Below are positions 9,091 to 16,652 of a stretch of DNA of 45,922 nucleotides, piece by piece; positions within the stretch are counted from its first letter, which is position 1; each line of letters begins with the position of its first letter. The translations under genes were made by a program, and so were the position numbers. The stretch lies in the NCBI RefSeq assembly GCF_000159955.1, contig NZ_GG695974.1:237735-283656 (forward strand). Reading direction: 5' to 3'. Origin of the DNA: Paenibacillus sp. oral taxon 786 str. D14 (GTDB lineage: Bacteria; Bacillota; Bacilli; Paenibacillales; Paenibacillaceae). The notes beneath the pieces are model-generated. The model had not been told where the DNA came from and did not search any database. It saw only the letters and a list, made by a program, of their open reading frames with translations.

Positions 9091-11718
9091 ATGAGCGTGG
9101 AGACGCCGGTGTTTTCGTTAAGTGAACAGGAGCTGGAGCAGATTGAACGCAAGTTTACGGACATCCGAAAGCTGGCACAGGGCCGGGAGAAGGAATTGTT
9201 TGACGTTTTTGACGGCCCTTTAACTGCCGAAGAGGCGTGGGCTTTAAAATTTCTATATGTGCATATGCCGCTAAATGATCTGGCCGATTATGACGGCACG
9301 TTTTTCTTGACCCATGTTCGTCAGGCGCTTGCCATCCGTAAGCAGGTACCTTGGGGCGCCCGGGTGCCGGACTACCTGTTCTTGCATTTTGTGCTGCCGG
9401 CCAGGGTGAACACCGAGAACCTCGAGGATTTCCGTGAGGTCATTTATGCGGAGTTGGGGCCGCGGACGGCGGGCTTATCGATGGCGGAGGCGATTCTCGA
9501 GGCGAATTACTGGTGCCATGAAAAAGCCACCTACATCGGCAGCGACTTGCGCACGCTGTCGCCGATCGGTATGATTCGCAACGCGCGCGGGCGCTGCGGC
9601 GAGGAGTCCACGCTGGCGGTTGCGGCGCTGCGCAGCATCGGCATTCCGGCGCGGCAGTGCTACACGCCGCGTTGGGCGCACTGCGACGATAATCACGCGT
9701 GGGTCGAGGCTTGGGCTGACGGCAAGTGGCATTATATCGGCGCTTGCGAACCGGAGGCCCGCCTAGACCAGGGGTGGTTCAGCGGTCCGGCACGACGGGC
9801 AATGCTGGTGCATACCCGCGTCCCGGCGACCTATTCCGGGCCGGAGGAGATTACCGTCAAGGGCGGCCCGTATGCGGAGCTGAACCTGCTGGCGAATTAC
9901 GCGCCGACCCGGACGATCGCCGTGGAGGTGCGGGAGGCGGACGGCACGCCGGCGGCTGGGGCAAAGGTGCAGTTCCAGCTGTACAACTATGCCGAGCTCT
10001 TCCCGCTGGCCGAGCTGATCACGGATGAGCGGGGCGAAGTCCGGTTCACGACCGGTTACGGCGATCTGATCGTTCGGGCCGTGCGGAACGGGGCTTGGGG
10101 GCAGCGGAAGATCCGCATCGCCGATGGCGACCGGTTCGAGATCGTGCTAAGCGGAGCGGTGGCGGAGCAGCCGGCTGGAAGCGAGAACTTCGAGATGGTG
10201 CCTCCGCCGGAGCTGGAGGGTCCGGAATCTGAGCCGCTCCCTGCGGAGCAGTTACAGCGGCATGAAGAACGGGTGGCCGAAGGGGCTGCATTGCGCCGTG
10301 CTTACGAGGAGACGTTCTTAACGGAGGAGGATGCCAAGCAACTTGCTGCCCAGCTTGGGCTGCCGGCAGACCGGGTATGGAAAGTGCTTGAGCCTGCCCG
10401 CGGCAACAGCCGGGAAATCGCCGCTTTCCTGGAGGAGCGCGTCCCGGAACATGGCGAATGGCCGCTGCTTCTGCTCGAAAGCTTGCGGGAGAAAGATTTG
10501 ACCGATACGATGCGCGAGACGCTGGACGACCACTTGACCGGATCGTTGCCATGGAAGGATTCGTACAACCGGGAGCTGTTCGTGACGTACGTGATGTGCC
10601 CGCGTGTGTGGTTTGAGATGATCACCCCTTACCGGAAGGCGCTTCAGAATCAATTTACCGAAGCGGAGATCAAATCTTATCAAGCCGATCCTTCCCGGAT
10701 TGCTGAGTTCCTGAATGAAGGCTGGAAAGTGCATGAGGGACCGGGGAACCTGCGCGGCAAAGCAGGACCCCTGGGCACATTCCAGCTGCGGATTGCGGAC
10801 CAAGGAGCGCTGGACATTCTGTTCGTCGCGTTATGCCGGAGTCTCGGCATTCCGGCAAGGCTGCATCCAAGCGAGCTGAAGCCGCAGTATTATGCGGCTG
10901 GTACTTGGGTGGATGCGGCAATCGGAAGCGTACGAGAAGGACAGGCGGAAGCCGAGGGCCGCGCCGGCCAATTGCTGCTTCGACGCGAAGCGAATGGCGG
11001 AACCGACGCACCAAACGCCTCTTATATGGAGAACTTCACGATCGCCCGGCTGGAAAATGGGTTCTATAAAACGCTGCTGTACCCGCACGGCAAAACCGAT
11101 GTGTACGATACGGCGTTTGATGTTGAGCCGGGGGATTACCGGATCACATCGGGCGTACGGCTGAAGGACGGTACCGTGCTGGGACGGTTCACGTACTTCC
11201 GGGTGGTGGAGCAAGAGCAGACCGAGGTTACGCTGACCTTTCCAGCTCCATCACGGCATATCCCGGTGTACGGGACACCTGATCCCAAAACGCCGCTATG
11301 GCAAGCAGACGGGACGGAGACAACGCTGGGGGCGTTATGCCAAGGGCCACGCGGCGCGATGATCGCTTGGCTGGTGCCGGAACGGGAGCCGTCGAAGCAT
11401 CTGCTGCGTGAAACAGGAGAGCTCGCGGAAACGTTTGACGTCTTGGGGATCCCGGTTATTTTTGTCCTTGGGCGTGAAGAGGACTCACCGGCTCCCGTCG
11501 TCCCTGAAGCCGCTGCCCGCTTGCCGAAAGGCGCGGTATTCGCCGGCGATCCGGGTCACATTGCGCTACGCCGGTTCACGGACGCCGGCATCCAGTTAGG
11601 GAGCGGAGGGTTCCCGCACCTATTTGTCCTGGACCATGAAGGGAACGTCCGTTACGTGCAATCGGGTTATAAGCCGGGAAGCGGCAAGGAAGCACTCCAG
11701 ATTTTAAGCGATTTGTAG
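9091..11718 (+). CDS. Large transglutaminase-fold protein with degenerate second domain
   Basis: An 875-residue multidomain protein without signal peptide. Residues about 20-240 form a transglutaminase/protease-like domain with an intact triad candidate: Cys169 in RGRCGEES, His202 in DDNHAWVEAW and an acidic residue near Glu220. Residues about 275-355 look like an Ig-like carboxypeptidase-regulatory fold. Around 560-620 a second transglutaminase-like segment (FVALCRSLGIPARL) aligns with the first, but the catalytic Cys position is Gln and the His position is Gly, so it is probably inactive. The C-terminus (about 725-875) resembles a redoxin fold without a CXXC motif. The superfamily includes peptide N-glycanases, proteases and transamidases; the reaction here is unknown. 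ATG 9091 has AAGGAG 9 bases upstream; TTG 9088 is the alternative. Confidence 0.85.
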   Translation: MSVETPVFSLSEQELEQIERKFTDIRKLAQGREKELFDVFDGPLTAEEAWALKFLYVHMPLNDLADYDGTFFLTHVRQALAIRKQVPWGARVPDYLFLHFVLPARVNTENLEDFREVIYAELGPRTAGLSMAEAILEANYWCHEKATYIGSDLRTLSPIGMIRNARGRCGEESTLAVAALRSIGIPARQCYTPRWAHCDDNHAWVEAWADGKWHYIGACEPEARLDQGWFSGPARRAMLVHTRVPATYSGPEEITVKGGPYAELNLLANYAPTRTIAVEVREADGTPAAGAKVQFQLYNYAELFPLAELITDERGEVRFTTGYGDLIVRAVRNGAWGQRKIRIADGDRFEIVLSGAVAEQPAGSENFEMVPPPELEGPESEPLPAEQLQRHEERVAEGAALRRAYEETFLTEEDAKQLAAQLGLPADRVWKVLEPARGNSREIAAFLEERVPEHGEWPLLLLESLREKDLTDTMRETLDDHLTGSLPWKDSYNRELFVTYVMCPRVWFEMITPYRKALQNQFTEAEIKSYQADPSRIAEFLNEGWKVHEGPGNLRGKAGPLGTFQLRIADQGALDILFVALCRSLGIPARLHPSELKPQYYAAGTWVDAAIGSVREGQAEAEGRAGQLLLRREANGGTDAPNASYMENFTIARLENGFYKTLLYPHGKTDVYDTAFDVEPGDYRITSGVRLKDGTVLGRFTYFRVVEQEQTEVTLTFPAPSRHIPVYGTPDPKTPLWQADGTETTLGALCQGPRGAMIAWLVPEREPSKHLLRETGELAETFDVLGIPVIFVLGREEDSPAPVVPEAAARLPKGAVFAGDPGHIALRRFTDAGIQLGSGGFPHLFVLDHEGNVRYVQSGYKPGSGKEALQILSDL

Positions 11719-11780
11719 CTGTGTACGACGACAACTCAGGTTTGCGCGAGTAGCCGCGCAAGCAAAGGGAGGAGCACCAA

Positions 11781-12818
11781 ATGAGCCGGAACTATGTGGT
11801 GGCGGGATACGTTAGCGACCGCCACCTCCCTGAACTGACGAAGGAAGAGCTGAAGAAGCTGACCCATATCAATATCGCCTTTGGCCATGTGCGAGAGGAC
11901 CGGATTCAAACGGGACATTTGCAAAACTTGGGCCTGCTGCCCGAACTCAAACGGGAGAATCCTGACTTGACGGTCCTGCTGTCCGTAGGCGGCTGGAGCG
12001 CCGGCGGCTTCTCGGAGGCCGCTTCAACGGAAGCCGGGCGGCAGGCAATGGCCGAGTCGGCGGTCCGCGCCGTCACGGAATATGCGCTTGACGGGGTCGA
12101 CCTGGATTGGGAGTATCCCTGCTATGCCGAGGCGGGGATTGCTGCCAGCCCGGACGACAAGGCGAATTTCACGCTGCTGCTGCGGACGATGAGAGAGGCG
12201 CTGGATCGGCAAGGCGAACGGGATGGCCGCCATTATGGGCTGACAATCGCCGCTGGGGCGGACCAATATTACATTGACGGTACGGAGATGGCTGAGGTCC
12301 AGCGTTACCTTGATTTCGTCCAGCTGATGACGTACGACATGCGCGGCGGCTTCCAGACGTTGACCGGGCATCACACCAACCTGTACACAGGAACCGGGGA
12401 CCTGTTCCGCATCAGCGTTGACGCCTCGGTGAACCTGTATATTCAGGCCGGGGTGCCCAAGGAGAAAATCGTCATCGGCGCAGCGTTTTATTCACGCATG
12501 TGGAAGGACGTACCAAACGTGAATCGCGGGCTGTATCAAATGTCTCCCGGCCCGGGTGGGTACGGCCCGGACTTTACTGCATTAGCCGCCGAGTATATCG
12601 ACCGCAACGGATTTGTCCGTTACTGGGATGAGGAGGCGAAAGCGCCGTATCTGTTTGACGGCCAAACGTTTATCTCCTATGACGATGAAGCATCGATCCG
12701 CTGTAAATGCGATTACGTCAAGGCGCAAGAACTGGCCGGGGTGATGTTCTGGGAGTATGGCTGCGATCGGACGCACCGGCTGCTTGATGCACTGTACCAA
12801 GGGTTAAAATCACCGTAA
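11781..12818 (+). CDS. Glycoside hydrolase family 18 (chitinase-type) protein
   Basis: A 345-residue single-domain GH18 TIM barrel. It carries the catalytic DxxDxDxE motif as DGVDLDWE (Asp104, Asp107, Asp109, with Glu111 the proton donor), the SVGGW segment near residue 72 and the QLMTYDMRG segment near 185 typical of chitinases. There is no signal peptide and no chitin-binding module, so it should act inside the cell on short imported GlcNAc-containing chains rather than on chitin. GH18 also contains endo-beta-N-acetylglucosaminidases, which would suit the neighbouring fucosidase and transglutaminase-fold genes, but the motif does not decide between them. AAGGGAGGAG lies 7 bases before ATG 11781. 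It is the last gene of the operon, followed by a terminator. Confidence 0.92.
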   Translation: MSRNYVVAGYVSDRHLPELTKEELKKLTHINIAFGHVREDRIQTGHLQNLGLLPELKRENPDLTVLLSVGGWSAGGFSEAASTEAGRQAMAESAVRAVTEYALDGVDLDWEYPCYAEAGIAASPDDKANFTLLLRTMREALDRQGERDGRHYGLTIAAGADQYYIDGTEMAEVQRYLDFVQLMTYDMRGGFQTLTGHHTNLYTGTGDLFRISVDASVNLYIQAGVPKEKIVIGAAFYSRMWKDVPNVNRGLYQMSPGPGGYGPDFTALAAEYIDRNGFVRYWDEEAKAPYLFDGQTFISYDDEASIRCKCDYVKAQELAGVMFWEYGCDRTHRLLDALYQGLKSP

Positions 12819-12844
12819 GGAACAATCTTAAACTTTCCTAGCCC

Positions 12845-12910
12845 ACAAAAAGCCTCATGCTTCGCCAACCTTGAACCAAAGGGATAGCGAGCAGCATGGG
12901 GCTTTTTGTT
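12845..12910 (+). terminator. Hairpin terminator after the GH18 gene
   Basis: The outer stem ACAAAAAGCC pairs with GGCTTTTTGT (perfect 10 bp) and the inner stem CATGCT with AGCATG. The loop is long, and the T-rich 3' arm TTTTTGTT serves as the tail. It ends the operon that starts at 2680. Being A-rich on the other side, it could also terminate transcription arriving from the opposite-strand gene at 13007. Confidence 0.75.
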
Positions 12911-13006
12911 ATGACATCAATCGTTCTAACTTTGCCGGGCCCGTCATAGATATAAATAGGGCTGTTTTTACCCGCATCTGCGGTACAACCTTAGGCCTGA
13001 GGATTT

Positions 13007-13234
13007 TCACAGTTTCCTAGATTCTTTGCTGCCGGAGGCTCCTGAGGTCTGCCGATCTTCGCCCAGAATATCATCCAGCCGCTGCACTTCTTCGGAGAGA
13101 GCCTGCAAGGAAGCTTCGATGTTGCCCAATTTATCGCCAACGGTTTGCAGCACATATTTGATCAGGATGAAGCAAAGTGTGACGGGAAAGCCAACATTAG
13201 CAACCAACGACACAATATCTGCAACCTGCATCAT
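13007..13234 (-). CDS. yvrJ: YvrJ-family small membrane protein
   Basis: A 75-residue protein with one hydrophobic segment (about 8-28, IVSLVANVGFPVTLCFILIKYVL), then a short charged coiled-coil-like stretch and a polar tail. The VGFPV segment is typical of the YvrJ family, which resembles BhlA/UviB holin-like peptides. In Bacillus subtilis yvrJ lies beside the sigma-O genes and is one of few known sigma-O targets; here it is divergent from SigO-like and RsoA-like genes, which supports the call strongly. AAGGAGG is 5 bases before ATG 13234 and 8 before ATG 13231, so either codon could be the start. The function of YvrJ is not established. Confidence 0.82.
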   Translation of the reverse strand: MMQVADIVSLVANVGFPVTLCFILIKYVLQTVGDKLGNIEASLQALSEEVQRLDDILGEDRQTSGASGSKESRKL

Positions 13235-13270
13235 GGGTACCTCCTTGAACTTTTTTCGGGCCCTTCACTA

Positions 13271-13302
13271 TATGGGGAAAAAAGTTTGTCATGGTACAAC
13301 CA
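13271..13302 (-). promoter_or_regulatory. Candidate sigma-O-type promoter for the YvrJ-like gene
   Basis: Read on the minus strand it has TGGTTGTA (13302-13295), a 17-base spacer and CCCCATATA just after a T run, about 37-40 bases before the start codon. The same composite (TGGTTGTA, about 18 bases, TTTCCC then C/T, ATA) occurs on the plus strand at 13346-13379, facing the sigma genes. The blocks do not resemble TTGACA/TATAAT. I do not remember the published sigma-O consensus well enough to match it. Confidence 0.6.
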
Positions 13303-13345
13303 AAATATAGAAAAAATGTTATAATCATTACTACTTATATAATTA

Positions 13346-13379
13346 TGGTTGTATAACCCCCTTAAAAATTTCCCTATAC
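13346..13379 (+). promoter_or_regulatory. Candidate autoregulated sigma-O-type promoter for the split sigma operon
   Basis: TGGTTGTA at 13346-13353, then 15 bases, then TTTCCCTATAC at 13369-13379, about 33 bases ahead of the TTG start at 13412. It mirrors the minus-strand motif at 13271-13302 in block sequence and spacing (one base difference). The matched pair in a divergent region suggests the encoded sigma factor drives both directions. Confidence 0.6.
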
Positions 13380-13411
13380 ATAGAAGATGAAAATGAAAGG
13401 GGGAGGTAGTT

Positions 13412-13756
13412 TTGAAGGAACAACATACCGTGTACGAGCAATATCGGAAAGAAGTTTATCGTATTGCATGGAGGGTTCAATACAGAGCGAGAGTCGTCAG
13501 AAAACGGGAATGTTCATTCAATGGAGTCGAGCCGGCCGTAACCTGCTTCACCTCATCTTCTGATAATAAAATTGTTGTAAGACAGCTGATCAATGCGCTT
13601 CCTTCTACGACGGGAAAAACGATCATCTCCAAAATCTATCTACAGGACAAAACGGAGGGGGAAGTCGCCCGCGAGTTGAATATGAGTCAGCAAGGGGTGA
13701 ACAAATGGAAACGAAAGATGATCAAAGAGTTGTCCCGGATGATGAAGAGTTCCTGA
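13412..13756 (+). CDS. sigO: SigO-like sigma factor subunit (region 4)
   Basis: A 114-residue protein whose C-terminal half is a sigma-70 region 4 helix-turn-helix: IISKIYLQDKTEGEVARELNMSQQGVNKWKRKM at about residues 69-104. That domain recognises the -35 element. There is no region 2; the downstream overlapping gene appears to provide it. This matches the two-subunit SigO (YvrI) / RsoA (YvrHa) sigma factor of Bacillus subtilis, which controls oxalate decarboxylase. The start is TTG 13412 with AAAGGGGGAGG 5 bases upstream, and no other plausible start lies nearby. No oxdC or yvrL homologue is seen here, so the main targets must lie elsewhere. The assignment rests on domain plus neighbours. 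Confidence 0.78.
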   Translation: MKEQHTVYEQYRKEVYRIAWRVQYRARVVRKRECSFNGVEPAVTCFTSSSDNKIVVRQLINALPSTTGKTIISKIYLQDKTEGEVARELNMSQQGVNKWKRKMIKELSRMMKSS

Positions 13757-13929
13757 GTTTGCTTCAGAAAGCAAGGGATAACGATCCCGATGCGACGTTA
13801 AAGTTAATCGAGCTGTTTAAAGGCGATATTGTGCATATAAGCAAGTATATTCATATGTCCGAAGAGGACGCCGTTTCCGACATCATTCTCGAGTTTCTGG
13901 AGATGATTAAGAGGCGGGAGGAGAAGTAA
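13705..13929 (+). CDS. rsoA: RsoA-like co-sigma subunit (region 2)
   Basis: A 74-residue acidic protein. The segment EEFLSLLQKARDNDPDATLKLIELFKGDIVHISKYI resembles the start of sigma region 2 and the helix-turn-helix domain of RsoA/YvrHa, the partner that contacts core RNA polymerase and helps open the promoter for SigO. ATG 13705 lies inside the SigO-like gene, overlapping its last 52 bases in another frame, with AGGGGTG 6 bases upstream. This overlap implies coupled translation and matched amounts of the two subunits. A strong terminator follows after about 10 bases. The sequence is short, so the call leans on the neighbouring SigO-like and YvrJ-like genes. Confidence 0.78.
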   Translation: METKDDQRVVPDDEEFLSLLQKARDNDPDATLKLIELFKGDIVHISKYIHMSEEDAVSDIILEFLEMIKRREEK

Positions 13930-13938
13930 TTGACATGC

Positions 13939-13981
13939 AAAAAAAGTCGGTCAGGAAGTTCATTCCTGATCGACTTTTTTA
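13939..13981 (+). terminator. Rho-independent terminator of the split sigma operon
   Basis: AAAAAAGTCGGTCAGGAA pairs with TTCCTGATCGACTTTTTT apart from one wobble, with a 4-6 base loop and a T run. It closes the SigO/RsoA-like operon. Confidence 0.9.
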
Positions 13982-14084
13982 AATTTTTTGATGAATCCGG
14001 TTGTAAATGCGGTTTTTGATTTTCCCTTAGAGATGAGTGCGGTAAAGGGGCTTTATCAGATAAAAGCGTTGGGAGAAGGAAGCG

Positions 14085-14678
14085 TTAAACGGATAGAGTC
14101 TCGGTCTCATGGAAAAGCTCCTGGAACGCTCGCCACGCGTAATCCCGATCTGTCAGCTTGTTTTGCACCGCAGCTTGCCAAGCGGCATGGTCGGTGGTTA
14201 AAGACGAAAACTGATCTACGCCGTACCAGTCTAGCAGTTCTTCACGCGTTACACGGTAGGCCGCCGAACCTTCGTTAAAAATCACGGCCTCCAGGTTATC
14301 GATATAAGCAAAAGCGGCCGTGGCGCTGTATAAATACGCTCGATCGCGATCGACATCCGCCATCGGCACCGAAGAATCCAGATTCACTTGCACGGTGAAC
14401 ACGTCCGGATCAAGGGCAAAAGAACGAATCGGTCCCAGGGGGAGCGAAAGGAAGAGGCCCGAAACTTTAGAAGCATTGCCCATGTAAGGTGTCGCAAAAG
14501 AGGCCGTACGGGTGATGTCATGGGTCAGCGGATTGTTTTGCGCTTCGTTGTAGAGCGCCCCCTGCTTATCCTGGCGCGGTAGCGCCACGCCTTCCACCAC
14601 GCCCAAGCAGACGAATCCGGCAAGGAGCAGGGCGAAAATTCCGATGTTCCAACGTTTGAAGGTTTGTCTCGTCGTCAT
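14085..14678 (-). CDS. DUF4825-like membrane-anchored protein
   Basis: A 197-residue protein with an N-terminal membrane anchor (about residues 9-28, IGIFALLLAGFVCLGVVEGV) and an extracytoplasmic domain. Segments such as TPYMGNASKVSGLFLSLPLG and SATAAFAYIDNLEAVIFNEG resemble the DUF4825 family; no biochemical function is known to me. The start is set at ATG 14678 because it overlaps the stop codon of the upstream gene as ATGA, implying translational coupling; TTG 14687 would be 3 codons longer. It is the last gene of the PadR operon. It may be a signalling or envelope component, but that is a guess. Confidence 0.75.
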   Translation of the reverse strand: MTTRQTFKRWNIGIFALLLAGFVCLGVVEGVALPRQDKQGALYNEAQNNPLTHDITRTASFATPYMGNASKVSGLFLSLPLGPIRSFALDPDVFTVQVNLDSSVPMADVDRDRAYLYSATAAFAYIDNLEAVIFNEGSAAYRVTREELLDWYGVDQFSSLTTDHAAWQAAVQNKLTDRDYAWRAFQELFHETETLSV

Positions 14679-15352
14679 GCTTCCCAATCACCTACTTCAT
14701 GTTTTGTCAGCAACGAAGCGCTCAGCTGGAACGCCAGCGGAATCCCAATCGTGAGAAACGGCTTGGCGTATTGGATGCCCAGTAGCGCAAACTGATAAGG
14801 ACCGCCGATCTTCACTTGATAGCCAAACCAGATATTGCTCCCGAACCGGAGGGCCGTAATCGCGAGCAGGGTGACAAGAATGAACAGCCCCCACAGCAGC
14901 CACACGATCCGGCTTCGCCGCCGGGCCGCCGCGATATGTCGCGGAGCCGTTACTTCAAGCGCTTGGCCGCGCCACGTTAAATGCAGCACGAGATAAAAGA
15001 GGCCAAGAACTAGGACGAAGCCCAGAAGGAAGAAACTTAACGGCGTGCGTTCGATCAAACGTAATGGAATAGTGAAGATCCACAGAATGATGGCTAAAAA
15101 CAGCATCTTTTGCATCCATTCCAAACGATAGCGGTTTACATAGATCAGCGGGTGTTCGTCGATCAGCCCGTCGATGCGGGTGAGGCTGGATGTTGCCGTC
15201 CGGACGGCTTGTTCGTAATCCATTCCGCCAGCCATGAGATCGGCGACTTTGGCTTCCAGATTACCGATGATTTCCTCTTTCATCTCACGGTTTCGTCCGG
15301 TTGCCGGGTAGCCGGCAAATAAACGATCCACGTGGTTTTGCAACGAATTCAT
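14675..15352 (-). CDS. Permease-prefix-domain-1 membrane protein
   Basis: A 225-residue protein. The N-terminal 80 residues form a charged helical domain (MNSLQNHVDRLFAGYPATGRN onward, with MKEEIIGNLEAKVADLMAGGMDYEQAVRTA) of the permease-prefix/DUF1700-like type that typically follows a PadR regulator. Then come about four membrane helices. ATG 15352 overlaps the PadR stop as ATGA and has an AGGAGG site within the PadR gene; a longer reading to 15502 lies inside PadR in another frame and is not credible. Such PadR-coupled membrane proteins are thought to respond to envelope stress, but their mechanism is unknown. Confidence 0.8.
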   Translation of the reverse strand: MNSLQNHVDRLFAGYPATGRNREMKEEIIGNLEAKVADLMAGGMDYEQAVRTATSSLTRIDGLIDEHPLIYVNRYRLEWMQKMLFLAIILWIFTIPLRLIERTPLSFFLLGFVLVLGLFYLVLHLTWRGQALEVTAPRHIAAARRRSRIVWLLWGLFILVTLLAITALRFGSNIWFGYQVKIGGPYQFALLGIQYAKPFLTIGIPLAFQLSASLLTKHEVGDWEA

Positions 15353-15708
15353 GATGGGGATCCCTCCTGTTTCTCGATCAGAACGTCGATGATCTCGCGG
15401 GAAAATTTCCATGCCGCCAAATTGGCTTTGTAAACCTCGGCTCCCGCAGGGGTGACATGGTAATATTTGCGCCGCCCGCCCAAACTGCGATCTTCCCCCC
15501 AATAGGATTCGATCAGCTTCTGGGCCTCCAATCGCTTTAAGCTGGTGTAGAGCGACGGCTCTTTCAATTCGTAACGTCCTTGGCTAATGGAGGAGATGGA
15601 TTTCATGATCTCATACCCGTAGTTATCTCCCTCCTCCAGCAGCACCCGAAGAATAATCGTATCGATGTGGCCGCGGATCAAATCCCGGCTGATGGCGCTG
15701 TCGTTCAC
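15349..15708 (-). CDS. PadR-family transcriptional regulator
   Basis: A 119-residue winged-helix repressor. The PadR N-terminal domain is clear: DLIRGHIDTIILRVLLEEGDNYGYEIMKSI, then YELKEPSLYTSLKRLEAQKLIESYWGED and GGRRKYYHVTPAGAEVY. Start GTG 15708 is preferred because AAGAGGTG lies 6 bases upstream; a longer in-frame reading to 15741 would run through the likely operator. It is first in a three-gene operon with ATGA overlaps. Short PadR proteins usually repress their own operon and release DNA on effector binding; the effector is unknown. Confidence 0.92.
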   Translation of the reverse strand: MNDSAISRDLIRGHIDTIILRVLLEEGDNYGYEIMKSISSISQGRYELKEPSLYTSLKRLEAQKLIESYWGEDRSLGGRRKYYHVTPAGAEVYKANLAAWKFSREIIDVLIEKQEGSPS

Positions 15709-15730
15709 TTTGTTCACCTCTTTTGAAACA

Positions 15731-15746
15731 ATGTAATACATATTAC
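15731..15746. promoter_or_regulatory. Candidate PadR operator
   Basis: Two overlapping palindromes lie 23-38 bases upstream of the PadR start: ATGTAATACAT (15731-15741) and GTAATACATATTAC (15733-15746, perfect). Known PadR sites often have ATGT and ACAT half-sites. The position fits autoregulation. No binding is proven. Confidence 0.5.
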
Positions 15747-15933
15747 TATGTGTGTCAATGTAGTTGATGCTTGGTTACTTTGTCACTAGATCGCTAAGTC
15801 AGTAAGTTACTAGATCACTAGATCCTATGGTCGCTTGTTATTGGCCGAAGAAGAAGTCTCATCGATTAGTTGTTGCGGCCCCCCTGGGAACTTGTTGTAA
15901 AATAGATAGACTGAAGAAGAGGAGGGGAGTCTT

Positions 15934-16642
15934 ATGGATGGTAACCATCAACCTGCTTCTATGCCGCTCCATCATGCGATTCATCCGGGGGAACGGATGA
16001 CCTTCGGCTCGTACCCCCATTCAGCCGATGGGACGGTACAGCCGATGGGACGGTACAGCCGATCGTATGGCGGATTCTCCAAAATTCAGGCAACGAGTTG
16101 TTTCTGTTGAGTGAAGAGATTTTGGACTGCAAGCTTTTATCACGGGAAAAGCGCGGATGTTTCGTGGCGGGATGCCGTAGACATCATCTGGCGCGACTGC
16201 GATTTGCGGCAGTGGTTAAACGAGGAGTTTTTCGCTGCTGCCTTTAGCCCGGAAGAGCAAGCGTTGATCGAGCCGGCTTATTGCACAGATAACGGGGAAG
16301 GCTGCCCCGATACGGAGGACAACGTGTTTCTGCTGAGTGTAGCGGAGGTGAAGGCATTCACCGCAAGCCTTGGCAAGGACTGGCTGACCGCCGTAGGGAC
16401 GGATTATGCGAAATTGAAGAAGCCCGACGGCTGCAGCCTTTATGTCTATGACAAGGGCGAGGAAGTCAATTATGTGCTGCGAAACGGTCAGAAGATGGGC
16501 TGTTCCTGGTGGTGGCTGCGCACGCAGGGCAATTTACCTTCGCGCGCCCATTTTATCGGTACGGGATGCAGCATCCGCAGCTATCAACGTCAGTCTGGCA
16601 AGGGATGGCGTGCGGCCAGCAATTAAGTTGAGTTATGTTTAA
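15934..16642 (+). pseudogene. DUF6273-type protein gene broken by three frameshifts
   Basis: AGGAGGGGAG precedes ATG 15934. Three frames must be joined to rebuild a DUF6273-like domain: ERMTFGSYPHSADGTVQP, then IVWRILQNSGNELFLLSEEILDC, then GKSADVSWRDA...RQWLNEEFFAAAFSPEEQALI...CSWWWLRTQG, then GVRPAIKLSYV. The first break is an exact 17-bp tandem duplication (CAGCCGATGGGACGGTA, twice near 16022-16055). The second is one extra T in a run at 16135-16138. The third is a shift near 16590. The first two add up to 18 bases, so reading frame is restored, but a TGA at 16108-16110 lies between them. The function of intact family members is unknown. Sequencing error could mimic the single-base breaks but not the 17-bp duplication. 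Confidence 0.8.
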
Positions 16643-16652
16643 TGAATGGATT

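Noticed and set aside
10046..10803. Overlapping minus-strand ORFs in the transglutaminase-fold gene
   Set aside because: They are shadows in a GC-rich gene, without ribosome-binding sites or domains.
16108..16110. The TGA in the DUF6273-type gene as a recoded stop
   Set aside because: The domain reads correctly in another frame on both sides of the codon, so frameshifts explain it without recoding.
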